A stretch of 64,000 nt of DNA from Panax quinquefolius (taxonomy: Eukaryota > Streptophyta > Magnoliopsida > Apiales > Araliaceae): the NCBI GenBank assembly GCA_020205615.1, contig CM035170.1:119793674-119857673 (forward strand). The letters are read 5' to 3'. Under the pieces are notes generated by a model. That model was not told the DNA's origin and did no database searches. It saw only the letters and a list, made by a program, of their open reading frames with translations. Made by a program: the position numbers and the translations under genes. Below, piece after piece: positions 38,366-52,200 of the stretch (within the stretch, counting starts at the first letter, position 1; each line of letters opens with the position of its first letter).

Positions 38366-39539
38366 ATATGATTATGAGCAGAACCGTGATTTGGTATAAC
38401 CATGATATTTGATGTTTCGGTAAAGACAGTGATGAAAATTATCTTTGTCCCGGATGAGAAGAGGAATTTAGAATCACAATTATGATTATGAGTTATTCAT
38501 ATGATTGTGGAAAGGAACTGCTGATTGATGTTACAGGGATAAAATATTGTTGGTGGACTTTTAACGCGAGAAGACAATAGACTTTATAGTCTATTTGACT
38601 CTTTTAATGGATTGCTTTCGTTCATTTGCAACTATGGTTGAAAAGTTTTATCATCTACCATATGTTCTAAATCTCCGATTCATTCTTGATGAAGACTATT
38701 GATAATTTATTTATCTTTAGTCATAATATTCTTTATCGAGCTAGTTGGCTCACCCTTTTTGTTTCACAATTCCTTTCGTGTAATAAAAGTGTAGTTGGGT
38801 TGAAATGGGATAACAAGGGAATGAGAGCGGTGGTCTATAGTTGTTGAGGTTCTCCCCTAAAGAGGTGAGCGAACCCAACTTTGGAAGGGTGTTTTGTCAC
38901 TATCATACAAGATGTCTAATGACATACAAACTTCGTGTTATCATAAGATATGGTTGTGCTCATCCACTTTGAGTATATTTACAAGCACTACCTATATAAT
39001 CTTGGTGTTTGTTTGGAGTATAATACCCAATTAGAGACAGATTGGAGATAATGATATGTCAAGAGAAGACTCACCATCGGGAAGAATACGATAGTAATCT
39101 TCTCGCTTTTCTTTAGGGTCTATTAGTCAACCAAGGATAATTACGTGGCCATATGATATCTACCATAACCTAAAAGCATGGCCTCCCATGTACGAAGGTT
39201 TCCTTGAGCACTTCCCAAAGATTCTAATTTCTAAAACAGTTTTTGACTATACCTTTATGTAAGGTGTCATTGTGAGGTGCTACAGTTGGTATATATTTGT
39301 ATCCAAACTCACAGCATATGTGTTGTTGTATTTTGCACGACAATTGTTGTAATAAAGTTGTAGTTATTTTTCGTACCATATATTTGGCGACTCATAATGG
39401 GTTGGATGGAATGTACCTATTTTGGGGTCGTTACACTACTTCTTCAAGCCAGAACTCGCATTTCTTCAACTTGGCATAAAGCTTATATTCACGAAGCTTT
39501 TGGAGTGTCAGCCTCAAGTGTTGCTCATGATCTTCACGG

Positions 39540-39790
39540 CTTTTGGAATAAATAAGGATGTCATCAATAAAGACGACCACAAAGTGATCTAAATATTCCT
39601 CAATACTTGGTTCATCATATCCATGAAGGCGGCGAGAGCATTAGTCAATCCAAAGGACATGACTAGAATTCATAATGCCTGCATCGAAGTTCGAAAGCCG
39701 CCTTTGGAATGTCGTGGCTTCAATCTTCAATTGGTGATATCCTAACGAAGATCAATCTTTGAAAAGAATTTGTCTCCTTGCTGAATGGTC
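39540..39790 (-). pseudogene. reverse transcriptase remnant of the F2 gypsy element
   Basis: The minus strand reads [17 protein letters not shown] and, after a frameshift, [17 protein letters not shown] is the catalytic Y/FxDD motif of Ty3/gypsy RT. Confidence 0.85.
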
Positions 39791-40706
39791 AAACAGTCAT
39801 CAATACGTGGCAATGGATACCTATTTTGATGGTGACATGATTCAACTCCGATAATCAATACAAAGTCGCATACTCCCATCTTTCTTTCTTCACGAATAGA
39901 ACAGAGCAGACCCAAGGAGAAGTACTAGACGAATAAAGCCAATGTCTAACAATTCCTGCAGTTAGGTCTTTAACTCCTCAAAGTTCAATAGAGCCATTCG
40001 ATATGGGGCTTTGGAAATAGGTTTTGTCTGGTTCAAGGTCGATACAAAATTCAATTTCACGCTCTAGGTAAGCCGCGAAGTTCTTCTGGGAATACGTCAG
40101 AAATTTATTAACAACGTAAATATCGTTCAAAAAGCGACGTATTTTTGTTTAAATCTATGATACATGAGCTAAGAAAGCTTGACATCCATTTTTCAATAAA
40201 CGAATAGCTTTATGGCTTGAGATGACCGTGATTGATTTTAATGGTTTGGTCGTTTGAATTACGTATAATAGGTTGATTAGAATATGAAAGCTAACAACCT
40301 TACGAAAAAACAATCAATTTTTGCATGATAAGTAGTTAACCAATCAATCCTTGAATCACGTCAAATACAAGTATTTTTAATGAAATAAGATCGACAGTAA
40401 TGTGAGGTACCGATTTGAACCAAACAAGACTTATAAACAATGGATGTAATGAAGGTTTCTCCCAACTGTTTCCACGAGATAAGTCAAAGTCTAATTTCTC
40501 TGAGTCAAATTTAATCGATGAGCGCAAGTAGGAGAAATAAAAGAATGGGTAGAACCCAGATCAAATAAAGTATAGACTTCATTAGAGTTTATGATAAGCT
40601 TACCCGTGATGACCTCATTCAATTCCTTGCTCTTTGGGAGGTCACAACAAACGCTTCTCCTCAGACTCACGGCTTTGAATTTTCCAGACTTTTGGTGCCT
40701 CCCATC

Positions 40707-41390
40707 CTAAATTAATTTGTCTTGATGTGAACGACAAAATCGAGCTAAGTGGCCTTCTCTTCCACAATTATAACATGCTTTGACTGCATTTATCGCATTT
40801 GGACTAATGTGTCCCTCTCTCTCGCATTTGAAGCATATGATAAGTGGTCTTTCTCCTTCCTTAACAACGGGTCTTTGGTCTGTTGACGTCTTTCCATCAT
40901 TGTTGAATCTCCTTTTCTTGAAATGTCCATTCTTATTGTTTTTGGCCCGATTACCACCGGCGGTTACCATATCCGCTCATTGATTCCTCCACGCTTGTTG
41001 TCACCGCTCACGATGACTACTCTCATTGGTATTATAATTTTGCCGCTTACCGCTCTCTTTTAGTTATACATGACTCATTATCGCTACCCACTAATCGAGC
41101 CCTATTTACAACATCAATACTGAATACAAACACGCTTATGAGAAATAAGATATCGACGTATCTCCGACTTCTTCAAACCTCTTAAAACATTCGCGCCATT
41201 CTTTCTTCATTATCCACCAAGGGGCCGAAATCGTGATAACTCCGCAAATTTTGCCTCGTATTGCGACACGGTCCATATTGTTTTATTCCAACTTGATAAA
41301 CTCCACCTCCTTCATTATGGCTTAATACTTTCGGGAAAGTATTTGTCGTTGAAATGTACTCCCTCTGAACTTCTCCCAAGATATCTTCAT
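40707..41390 (-). pseudogene. gag remnant with zinc knuckles (F2 element)
   Basis: A perfect CX2CX4HX4C knuckle (CYNCGREGHLARFC) follows a damaged one (CFKCEREGHISPNA, last Cys lost). The Gag matrix/capsid-like part lies upstream at about 41379-41182, and the sequence then runs straight into the truncated right LTR. Confidence 0.83.
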
Positions 41391-41393
41391 CAA

Positions 41394-43149
41394 ATGAAGT
41401 TATATAAGAATTATATAAGAATTCAATAAAACAAGTTCAAGAATTATTTTATCCAGAATTATTAACGTCCCAAATTATCAACACGATCTTTGTTTTTATG
41501 CAAGAAAATTCAAGAATGATCGGAAGAATATTTCTATGAAAAGATCTTTGGATGAAACGCTTGAATATCGAGGATATTCCACTAATTTCATGGAGTATAA
41601 AGTCAAAGTTTTAACCAACCCAGATAATAAAGAATGGAATAACAAAAGAAATCACCACGCACGCGATAGATCGCATGACAGCAAAAGTTATTCCAACAGA
41701 ATAATAAATAACGGAACGGTCCGCCAGTAAAACGCATGCATGTGATGTTCCAACGAATAATAATAAAATTTTAACCAGTCCCGCCAAAACACACGCATGT
41801 GATGATGTTCCAATGTAATAATAATTAAGATTTTAATCAGTCCCAAATGTGTAAAACACACGACGTGATGTTCCAACAGAATAATAAAGTTTAACCAGTC
41901 CGTGTAAAACACACGCATGTGATGTTCCAACAGTATAATAAATAATGTCACCAAGATAGGGTAAACCACGATACAAAAGTTATTCCAACAGAATAATAAG
42001 CGATGGAATAACAATGCTTCTCTTCATGAATAAGAAAGAATAACACCCTTTACTTTTGGTAGGAGATTGAATCTCGCAAAGAACAGAAGAATAAAATACT
42101 CTTCTTCTTTCTCTTATTCTCTCTATACTTTCTCTATATAAATTGAATGAATTAAGTGAAAATAATGAAGACTTTAGGCCTCTATTTATAGAAGATTTCT
42201 AGCTTAAGACCGCCGCGAAGTGTGAAAAGCCAAAGAGTGGATTGACGACTAATGATGTGAAAAGAAAAGTGGTTTGGACGCCAGTAATGTGAAACGACAA
42301 GTGGTTCGATCCTCAGTAATGTGAAACGACAAGTGGTTCGATATCAGTAATGTGAAAACGACAAGTAGTTCGACGCGTCTGGTAAAGGTAATTACTATTG
42401 ACGAAGGTAATTACTATTCACAAGGGTAATTACTTATGACGAAGGTAATTACTATCGACGAAGGTAAATACTTATTGATGAAGGTAATTACTATTCACAA
42501 AGGTAATTACTATCGACGAAGAGACTCTTAAATAATGACATATGAAATTCCCCATAAAATAATCAAACTTACCATAAATCATTTATTTTTCATCAACACA
42601 TATTTAATCTTTCAACAATTATTAATCATTTATAACTTAAATCTCAATTATTGATTTAATACTATAACATATTATATGTATAATCTTGTGACAATAATTG
42701 AATCAATAATATAAGAGATACGATGCAAGATTATCAGAAGAATAATTAAGCGTAAATTTGTGACTTTCACGTAAGATTAATAATCAATACCGCAAGTGTA
42801 CTACGCTTAACACCACGCCAGACATTCATTTCTTTTACCAATTAGTAGTTCAATGCAGCTTTAATTGTAATACTTCTCCATAGTTATTTTTATAAAAATA
42901 TTTTTGTCGCTTTCTCAATCCGATAATAATTACATTATGGGGTCCACTAAATGATTGAAATTAGTTATTTAATATTCCCTAACAAAAGAATATTCCCCAC
43001 CAAACGAATATTTTATAACAACTTTAAAACTTTACAAAATTTATAAATATTACCCACAACTATAATATTATATCAAATTTATTCCATAATATTCAAAAAT
43101 AATATTTATAGAAAAACTTATCTTTATTTATAAAAATTGGGGTCTTACA
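41394..43149 (-). repeat. right (5') LTR of the F2 element, truncated
   Basis: Matches the left LTR from about its position 31395 onward and ends GGGGTCTTACA at 43149. The R/U5 side that should abut the primer-binding site is missing, so about 0.85 kb of LTR plus the gag leader has been deleted. Confidence 0.85.
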
Positions 43150-44804
43150 TATGCACTAGAAACAATCTATCTAATAAAATACAAATAATTTTGAACTTTC
43201 CGCTCATTTAATAAATCATCTGGACCGTCCAAAATTTAAAATAAATCTCACCGTTCATACAGTGCCGGAGTCACGGGACACATCTAGTTTATATATATAT
43301 AAAAGAATGGCATAGGTTGGTGGGGGATAATTGAATGCGGACAGATTGTCAGTGTAGTTTGGTAAGTGTAGACTGTAGTACTCCCTAGGTGTAGTTCCAA
43401 CTGACTGGCTGGCTGGCCACCACCGGCACTGCCTGCCCTATTACTTTTCTCTGTTTCTCAAAATGAAATTAAAATCTCACATCTATTGGTCTAGCTTGAG
43501 TTCTAAGAGGTATTATTTGTTAACAACTTATAAGATGCTCAAATTAAATTATAATTTATTTTTTACTATTTAGGTATTTCAGAATAATTTATTTTTTGAG
43601 TTATAAATAACAAATTTTATATTTTCAAAAAACAACTTATAAGACATTTTAAAATAAGTAGGTTTGACCAAATGTTAATACACAAAAGTCTTTATTTTAA
43701 TAGTATTTATATCTTATTTTAACTTATAAATCATTTTACCCAAATAACTTCATATTTTATTTTAACTTAATTTTTAATTTATAAGTCAAAATAGTATCAA
43801 ACACTTTTACCTATAAGTCACCACTGAAAATGACTTATAAGTTATTTTAAATTTGAATTTATAAATTATTTTAAAATAAGTCATCCCCTACCACACTAAG
43901 GGGTTGTTTGTTTATTTATAAATGAATTTGAATCTAACCTAATAAGTCATTTAGACCGTTTGTTTAAATTTTGAATGTCTTTGAACGATTCATTTAAAAA
44001 TTTGTAGCTGAATGATATTTTTACTTATAAATTACTTTTTATTCTTGTTTAACAAATTAAATAATTAATTTAATAAATATTATTGTAGTTTTTGGTTTTA
44101 ATTTAATGTACGAGAGCAAAGTCAGGTCTTCACGTGCCTATTACCTGTTCTTGTACTTTGTACACCAAAATAATTACTCCTAAAATAAGACTATTACGTA
44201 CTCCCTTATTACCTCGCACCCGACCCCACCCCACCCCATCCCACCCCACCCCACCCCACCCCACCCCACCCCATGCACTTACATACATATTTTAATTCAT
44301 CGCACCTACTCTTGTAGTTACTGGTCGTACCACCATATTGCTGTATAATTGTCCTTTCCTTTTCAATTCCTTTATCCTCTCTTTATTCTCAGTTTTTTCT
44401 ATTTAGCTTTTTTCAAATTTTTTATTTATATATTTATTAATAGCCCATAAATTCACCCACGTGATTCACACTAGGATTGTTAAAATATGATGCTGTCCAA
44501 ATAAAAGGGTAGCAAAATGTGACATAATAATTTTAAAAAGAAATAAGAGTTATGTTATGAATTATGATAAATTTATATTAAATTATAATTATAAAAAAAG
44601 GACAATTAAAATATTGATCAATAGGCTGAGGTGGAGTATGTCACATCAACAATTAGTAAAATATTTGTAAAATAGTTTGTGTCTTTAGCAATACTCTAAA
44701 AAAAAATAAACTACTCTATGTAATCTTATGCGGCCTCTAAAAATATTTGAAACTTTTTTATTTTGTCCTACTAATTTATTCTTTCATTAATATATGTGGA
44801 AAAT
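43150..44804. other. non-coding DNA between two retrotransposon clusters
   Basis: Very AT-rich. 'ACTTATAAG' motifs in both orientations recur between 43520 and 43880, suggesting an old hAT-type MITE, but clear ends are not seen. No gene. Confidence 0.55.
44221..44273 (-). repeat. (CCCCA)n microsatellite, G-quadruplex-prone on minus strand
   Basis: About ten CCCCA pentamers with one T interruption. The complement is (TGGGG)n, the same pentamer as at 30268-30313. Confidence 0.9.
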
Positions 44805-45391
44805 TGTAAGGCCTTAATTTTATAAAATAAAAGTATTCAATTTTTCTTATAATTACTATTCAAGAAAATGGTTAAATTGATAAAAGTTTAAAGTTAAAGG
44901 GTGATATATGAAATTTTTTATAATAAGCAGTGGTTATAAAATCTTTTTCTTATCATTGTCGTGAAATATTCGTTTGGTCAGAATATTCTTCCCGTCGAGG
45001 AATATTCATAATAATGACACAAACCTTTATACCACCTATAACTGAAAAAATTGGATGAAGAAAAGCATAAAAGGAGTTTTATAAATAATGGCGTGGTTAT
45101 TCTGAATTATCTTTGTTGGAATACCGGTGGTTAAAACACGTGAATACGCGTTGTCACGCAAGAGAAGACACCCGATCGCACCAATTATCGATTCTTACGT
45201 AAAAAGGCACTACTCAATAATTATTACGGAATTACCGCTCAAAGATTTTATTTTATCGATTCAATAATTGATGCGTTGATATTTTATATTATTTGTTGTT
45301 TTAATAATCATCACTACACAATATTTTCCTTAACAAGCAATAATTCATATTATCCTAATAATATTATTAGATAACATTATTGTGCAGAATG

Positions 45392-47813
45392 CGTGAGACC
45401 CAGATTTTATTAATAAAGATTTAAATTTTGTGAAATAATTTTTAATATTATGGTGTGAATTTGAGATAATATTATAGTTGTGGGTAGATTTTATAATTTT
45501 CAAAAGTATGCAGTGGTTATATTATATTCGATTGGTGGGGGAATATTCGATTTAGCGAGAAAAAATATTCGCATAACTGCTTCAATCATTGGTGGACCTA
45601 CTAATGTAATTATTATCGGATTGAGAAAACGACAAAAAATATTTTATTAAAATAACTACGGAAGTTTTACCGTAGTTCTTCATTGAACTACTCTTCAGTA
45701 GTAAAAGACGATGAATACGTGTTGGTTGACAAGAATAATACCAGATTGATTATCACGCTTTATGTGTAAGTCATTCATTTGATTCCATTATTGTCGATAA
45801 ATAATATGAATTATTATAATGATAATGACGCTTGCTTTTTTATTCAGTATTATTAACGTAATAAAACGAAAACATCTTTTATATAAAATAGAATCTTTTT
45901 ATTAAAGTTATTCTATAAATAGAATATATTATATTTTATTACGATATAATAGTGTTGCGTAGTGTTTTGCGTAGATAAGATTGCATAAATAGTTTCAGAT
46001 AAGAAAATATTTTTATATAAATAGAATATATTATATTTTATTTAAAAGATTTTTCTTTAAATATGGACCGTCAGATTAAAGTAAATCAATCTGGATCGTT
46101 CATGGATTAATTCTTATGCATTCCATTTTCCTATAAATGAAGTTCATTCCTTCATTATTTTCTTACTAATTCATCAAACTCTAGAGAGAGAAATTATAGA
46201 GAGAAGTTATAGAGAGAAAAAAAAGAAGAAGAAGAGATTCTCGCTACTTCACTACTTCTATATTCATTCTTTTACTAGAAGTGTGTTATTCTTTCTTCAA
46301 GAGAAACTTCATATTCCATTCACTATTATTCTTACATTGGAATAACTCCTGTAAAAGTGATATACCCTATACATAACTTCGATATATCGCAGATATCCTA
46401 TACTTGGTGAAATCCTTATGTTATTCCATTCTTATTTATTCTCGGCTTAATAACTCAGATATCTGCCATTTTTCTATACTTGGTGACATTCTTCTATTAT
46501 TCATTGGAACATCCTCATGCATGTGTTTTACACCCACTCCTTGTTCCGCTTTTATTATTCTGTTGGAACATCCTCGCATCGCGTGTGTTTTTACAATTCC
46601 AACCGATTCCGCTTTATCATTCTGCTGGAATATCCTATCTGTGTTTTACAATCGGATCCGGTTCCATCTTTATTATTCTGTTGGAACATCCCGTCGCATT
46701 GAATTTCACCCGACCCGTTCCGTTATTATTATTCTGTTGAATAACCTCATCATGCAAGTCTGCATTTATGTGGTGATTTCTTTTGTTATTCCATTCTTTA
46801 TTATACCCAAATAGTTAAAACTTGGACTTCTATACTCCATGAAATTAGTAGAATATCCTCGATATTTGCGCTTCATCCAAAGATCTTTTCATGGAAATAT
46901 TCTTCCCGATCATTCTTGAATTTTACTCTCTAAACAAAGATTCATGTCGATAATTTGGACGTTAATAATTCATGGATTAAATAATTCTTGAACTTGTTTT
47001 ATTGAATTATTATGTCATCATTATCATCCTCACGTTTATATTATGTTATCTTTGGCTTTTACGATCGTAGATGAACTTAGTATGATTATGACTGGGGATC
47101 ATTCTCGTATAATCATGACTTGATATAAATGATGTGACAAAAGTCCTCAATTATTACCAGAATGCAATGTTGATGGATAGTTTTTGGTATGATTATGACG
47201 CAAGGTGATTCGGTATAGTTACGACCATCGATAATTTGATGAAAATCCTCGACCGTGGTACGAGGGATGATTAGATGTGGTGGTTTATTTATTAAGTCGA
47301 GTCTCAAATGATAAAATTGATGAAAACTTTTAAAACCTAAAAGATAGTAGACTTTATTCTCTACTCGACTCTTTTTAATGGATTGCTTATTTCATTGCAG
47401 CTTAAACCGGTTGTCTATTGTATTTTATCGCTTTAATAATCGTGCTGAAGGCTAATGATAATTTATTTTGCATTATCTTAGTCATAATATTTCTTCTCGG
47501 GCTAGTTGAGCTCACCCTTTCTTTCACCGCTTTCTTCGCGAAATGAGAACATAATTTTGGAGCCTCGGGAACGAGTAATGGTCCGTGAGGATAGCATTAG
47601 TAGTCCTCACTATTACGTGAAATAGTGTGATAATAGTTGTAATGAGGACTCCTTTTGAGTTTGTATAATATCTAGTAGATAATATTTGTATTCAAACTCA
47701 CGCTTTATGTCGATTGCATACCACAGCTTATATTAATAAGTTGTATTTGAATTTATGTACCATGTAAGTGGTGACCCAAGATGGGTGACGATACCCAATT
47801 TTGGGGCGTCACA
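45392..47813 (+). mobile_element. solo LTR, family F2, nested in the F1 LTR
   Basis: Starts GTGAGACCCAGATTTTATT (first T changed) and ends TTGGGGCGTCACA at 47813. The flanks GAATG on the left and CAATG on the right are an almost perfect target duplication; the unbroken site in the F1 solo LTR near 35760 reads GGCAATGTC. It has the same 65-nt repeat array as other F2 LTRs (46500-46760). Confidence 0.87.
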
Positions 47814-48879
47814 CAATGTCTCAAAAAAGTTCTGCCTAAGGAGGAGAGGTTTGAATCACCTAATCACGCAAGTGAGAGAGAAATTCTTATTGGAAAGCCC
47901 TCTTCCTTTAAGCAGTTTGGTTGTTAAGATCTTTGTGATTACGTAATATTATTTGTGAATAATTAATTATTGATTTATATGATGAGAAAAATATTGATTT
48001 TATGTAGATATAGATGGAGAAAATTTTTAAAGTGACAATTGTTAAAAATTGATATTTTATCTTTTCCGATAAAATAATATTTTATTATATTATTATAATA
48101 TAATAATGATGATATTTTTACAATGAATGTGTGATATATGAGTATATGAGGAGGAAGAGTATTTTTGTTGCATTAAATGATTAACACATGTTTTGTGTGT
48201 TGCGGACCCTATTTCTGATCGAAATTTGATTATAGCATGTAAAATCGTCTGCTTATGGATTTTATCAATTTTTGTTTAGAATTTGGAAAAACTTTCTTCT
48301 GTAAAGTTGTAGAGAATTGAATTTCCTATATAAATTCGCGAGAATCGAATTTTCTGATAAAAGGGCTATTTATTATGAATTATTGAAGTTCCGGAATAAT
48401 TAATTTTTGAAGTTTTAATTATTTGTTTTAAAGAAAAATGTTTTTGGTGAGTGTTCCACATGTGTTATAAATGTGTTCAATGGCTGAAATCATATTCAAA
48501 GGTGTGCGTAAGAATTTTGATTAATAATAATAATATTATATTAAATTTTCTTTTTTGGTGTTCTAAAGCATTTTCCTATAAATAAAATGCTTGGGTTAAA
48601 TTGAAAATCACACCGAAACCCAAGTTTTCTCTATTTCTCTCTATATTATCGAGTGTATTCTTGTGAGTATTTTGATATCTTGAGTGTTGCTATACTGTGC
48701 AAGTTCGTTCATTTATTATTCCAAATCTTTTCTTTTTGAGGTAAGGGATAGTAAGAGATTTTAAGGGATCGAAAGGGATGTTATTTTCTTCGTAAGTGAT
48801 ATTATTTCTTCAATATCATTATGTTGAAATATTGGTTTGAACTTTTTATCAAATTTGGAACTTTTTTATGTCGGGTTAC

Positions 48880-49005
48880 TATTCAAGAGTTACTATTCAC
48901 GAAGTTACTATTCATGAGTTACTATTCACGAAGTTACTATTCACGAGTTCTTTATTCACGACGGAAGTTACTATTCATGAGTTACTATTCACGAGTTATT
49001 ATTCA
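48880..49005 (+). repeat. tandem repeat of about 16 nt in F1 LTR
   Basis: About eight units of GAGTTACTATTCACGA(A), the expanded version of the array at 36675. Confidence 0.87.
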
Positions 49006-49242
49006 CGTCTTTGTGGCCCCCCCAAAATAGGTATATACATCACCCATTCCGAGTTATCGTATACGTGCATGTAAACAACTACAACTTTATTATTACAACA
49101 AGAAATCGTGAGTTTGAATACAAATATTATCTTCTGCATAATATCTATACTCAAATAAATTCTCATCACATTTATTGATACATTATTTTACAAAATGGTG
49201 AGGACTACTAAACAACTCTCTCTGTAACCTTCTCATTAGGTT

Positions 49243-52200
49243 TGTAATATTCATAACGCAATCAAATTGCAAAATTAATGCTAAGCGTGTAAAAATCGAG
49301 AGTTAAAAATTTACAAACCATATACCCGGATCATCCTTTATGCGCAATTATTAATTAAACGAAAAGATAAAGAATAAATCATACCCTTGAAGATCGAGCT
49401 TCCTCCAATACAAGTTCACCTCCAAATCCTTTCGCTCAATCTTGAATCCACCGGGTTTGGTTCCTTCCTTCGATCAACGTTAACCACCCAAATGTTTGGC
49501 CTCTGAGGTGATCCACCAAGGAAGAAGAAAATTCAAGAAGATGGGTATTTGGCTCAAACCCTGGTTTTCTATCTCTATAGAAAAGGTGTACTCCCAACAA
49601 CTTGGAATTATTACGTAGTTGTTAAAGTCAACAACCCATTACACCCATAATAAGACTCTCTTATTTATAGATGTAAGCAACCCAACTTAACAATTAAGAA
49701 TTGGGTTTTATTTAATTAATTAAATTCTTTTAATTAATTAGGCTCCCTAATCTTATTAGGGATAATTAATTAAACTCTTTTAATTAATTTAACCTCCTAA
49801 TCTTATTAGGAATAAATGAGAGTACTTATATTAAATTAATTCCTAAACTCTTTCGTAAATTAAAATAATAATAATTGTAATAATATTAATAAGACTCCTC
49901 TTATTAATTTATATTTAATATTTCTAAAATATTAAATAATAAATATTAAGCTATTTAATTTATTCTATCACCATAGATTAAATTAAATATACATAACATA
50001 TTATTACGATTATGCCATTAACTTCTTAAATAATTATTCTTCCTTTTATGGTGTGACCCTTTAGGTTCTCCATATTAAACCTATTGTGAATAAATCAATT
50101 AGAACAATTCTAATCTTATTTAAATAAATAAATTAAACAATTAATTTATTTAAATAATATTTATTCTACAATAGGGATAAGCTCCCTAACGATCAACGAC
50201 TTTCCAGATAATATAGATTTCAACATTAATCATTAAAGAACCTTTGAGTAAATAGTTACCAGACAATTCAATCCTTCCACCATACAATGTCCCAATTAAA
50301 TATAAGACATGGAATTACCGGTCAAGTCTTATTTTATTTAATTATATATATTTCGATCCTTAAATGCACAACTCCAAATAATGCAAATTAGAAACTCCTT
50401 TCTAATTTCATTCGCATAACCCGGACTACTGGGTTGTCATTTATCGAATCACATAGACATTTCTCTTCTTTTATTATTAAGTGGTAGATTCTTTATCGAT
50501 CATACATTATCTCCATGTATAACTTATTATACCCAAGCATACCCTTTGATATACCCTAAGGGTCTTAAGGAATAAGTCAAAGTATAATTCATCATACACA
50601 AGATACTATGATGATCTCAAGTCCAAGGATCACTTGACTACTATCACTACAGAATTCCTATCGACAGCAAATAAAACTCCATTAGGTATTCCTTAATGAG
50701 CCACGCTCAAAGAACTTATTCTAATAAGCACCTACATACTCGCTTTAGTGTTCCACACAAATGATCATGAGATCAATCATCCTCATCCAATGAGCAAAGT
50801 TAACGTATGTACCAATCTATCCGGATTCACTAATCCCCAATTTAGTAATCCAACGATTGGGAACTATTTTAGTTTTAAGCTTTCAAAGAATTTAGATCTC
50901 ATTAGAATGATCATCATCATTATTCTAAAAGCATTGCTTAAAACTATGGGTTTATCACATATTATAAAAACAAAGATCATGTAGATAATTAAAAGCCTTT
51001 AATAAATTAATACTTTTTATTAATAAATGAATAAGATTGTTACAAAGTATATGCTTTATCATCAAACATGATTGGCTTGTATGCATACTACTTTCAATCT
51101 CCCACTTTGCACTAAAGCCAATCGCCATGGTATCTCATACTCTTCTTCTGCTAAGTGACGATTATCCCTGCATTGTTGGATAAGCTTTAGTTAATGGATA
51201 TGTAATGTTGTTCATGAGAGTCCACTATCTCTATAGTGATTTCCCATCTTTCAATGATTCTAATAATCAAATGAAAGTGCCACAACACATGTTTAGATCC
51301 AAGATGAGACTTAGAACTATTCCTAGTTCTCAGTAATGAACTTTTAATCCAAACAATCAACTTGCGACTTCATTTATAGCTATATACTTTGTCTTTATCA
51401 CTAAATCAAAGAACTCTTTCTTTGTTTGGAACCTTTCCAATTCATTGCACCACTTTCAAGGTAACACTTTACCTTAAAGTGGATTTTCGATCGTCTTGGT
51501 GCATGCAAAAAACTTGAGTCATAAAGCCCTCTAGTTTTAATTCGCACCCATTATGTATGATCACATCCTTAGTCTTTGGTTAAGAACTTTAAGATGTTTT
51601 TCACCGACTCACAAAGTGAACTTCTCCGTATATGATGATCAACATCGTCTCTCGTATATTTTCATTGCATACATGATGATAGTTACTCATGCGATCTCTC
51701 TTTTCGTGAGTCTGGGGACTATTAAGAGAGATACACTCCATAAACTCATCAATATGAGATATCTCTTGAGTTTGCCATGCTAAACGACTTTAGCATCAAA
51801 TGAATATACGTTCTTCAAGGGTTAAGTCGAGCATCCTCTTAAATCTATCTATATAGATTTATATCCCCAATTAAGATACTCTTCCAAATCATTCATGGAG
51901 GAATGTTTGAACAACTTTATCTTTACCGATTGTAGCATTGGTATGTCATTCCTTATCCGTAGATATCAACATATAATATTAGGAATGTCACGATGCTCCC
52001 AATCGACCCTTTTGTACACACTTGAACTCTTACCTCATCGTATATGTAATCGGATCATCATCTTCTATGATGTGTACTCATCATCATCATCTATGATGAA
52101 TTCATACCTCCTAGGTATCTTCGGTACTATTCCGTTTTTATTATCTTTGCGTGTACAATAGTTCACCTACAGAGTTCCTCTTATTTGACTTATAGTATTT

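Larger units (their letters stand above)
35181..39435 (+). mobile_element. 4.26-kb solo LTR, gypsy family F1, nested in pol
   Basis: Begins TGTAAGACCCCGAATTTTATG at 35181 and ends TTTTGGGGTCGTTACA at 39435. The identical 5-bp CTACT flanks both ends (35176-35180 and 39436-39440), proving a single integration. Removing it rejoins the interrupted pol ('CCCAAGGAATG..ACT' with 'CTTC..GAACTCGCATTTC'), as in the uninterrupted homologue near 55350-55390. It has no internal domain. A TATA box (36385-36392) and several repeat arrays lie inside. Confidence 0.93.
30548..43149 (-). mobile_element. gypsy LTR retrotransposon (chromovirus, Tekay/Del-like), family F2, degenerate
   Basis: A minus-strand element. 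The 3' LTR is on the left (30548-32913) and a 5' LTR truncated at its gag-proximal side is on the right (41394-43149). Between them, in minus-strand order, lie gag with zinc knuckles, RT with FIDD, RNase H, integrase and a chromodomain remnant, then a polypurine tract against the left LTR. Reading frames are broken many times, so it is not autonomous. RT and RNase H are separated by a nested plus-strand solo LTR (35181-39435). The primer-binding site is lost with the end of the right LTR. I could not find a matching 5-bp duplication at the outer ends. Confidence 0.88.

Noticed and set aside
30268..44273. The two pentamer arrays as arms of one large inverted duplication
   Set aside because: Sequence next to the arrays does not match in inverted orientation, so only the microsatellite itself is shared.
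46404..46814. Open stretches of 60-226 codons with repeated YYYIGTS/CVLQDW-like peptides in several places (also 21749-22199, 31358-32038, 41688-42014)
   Set aside because: They lie inside F2 LTRs and merely read through the 65-nt tandem repeats; the frames are not conserved between copies.
48821..49074. Repetitive Tyr/Ser-rich open frames
   Set aside because: They result from the 16-nt GAGTTACTATTCACGA array in an LTR.
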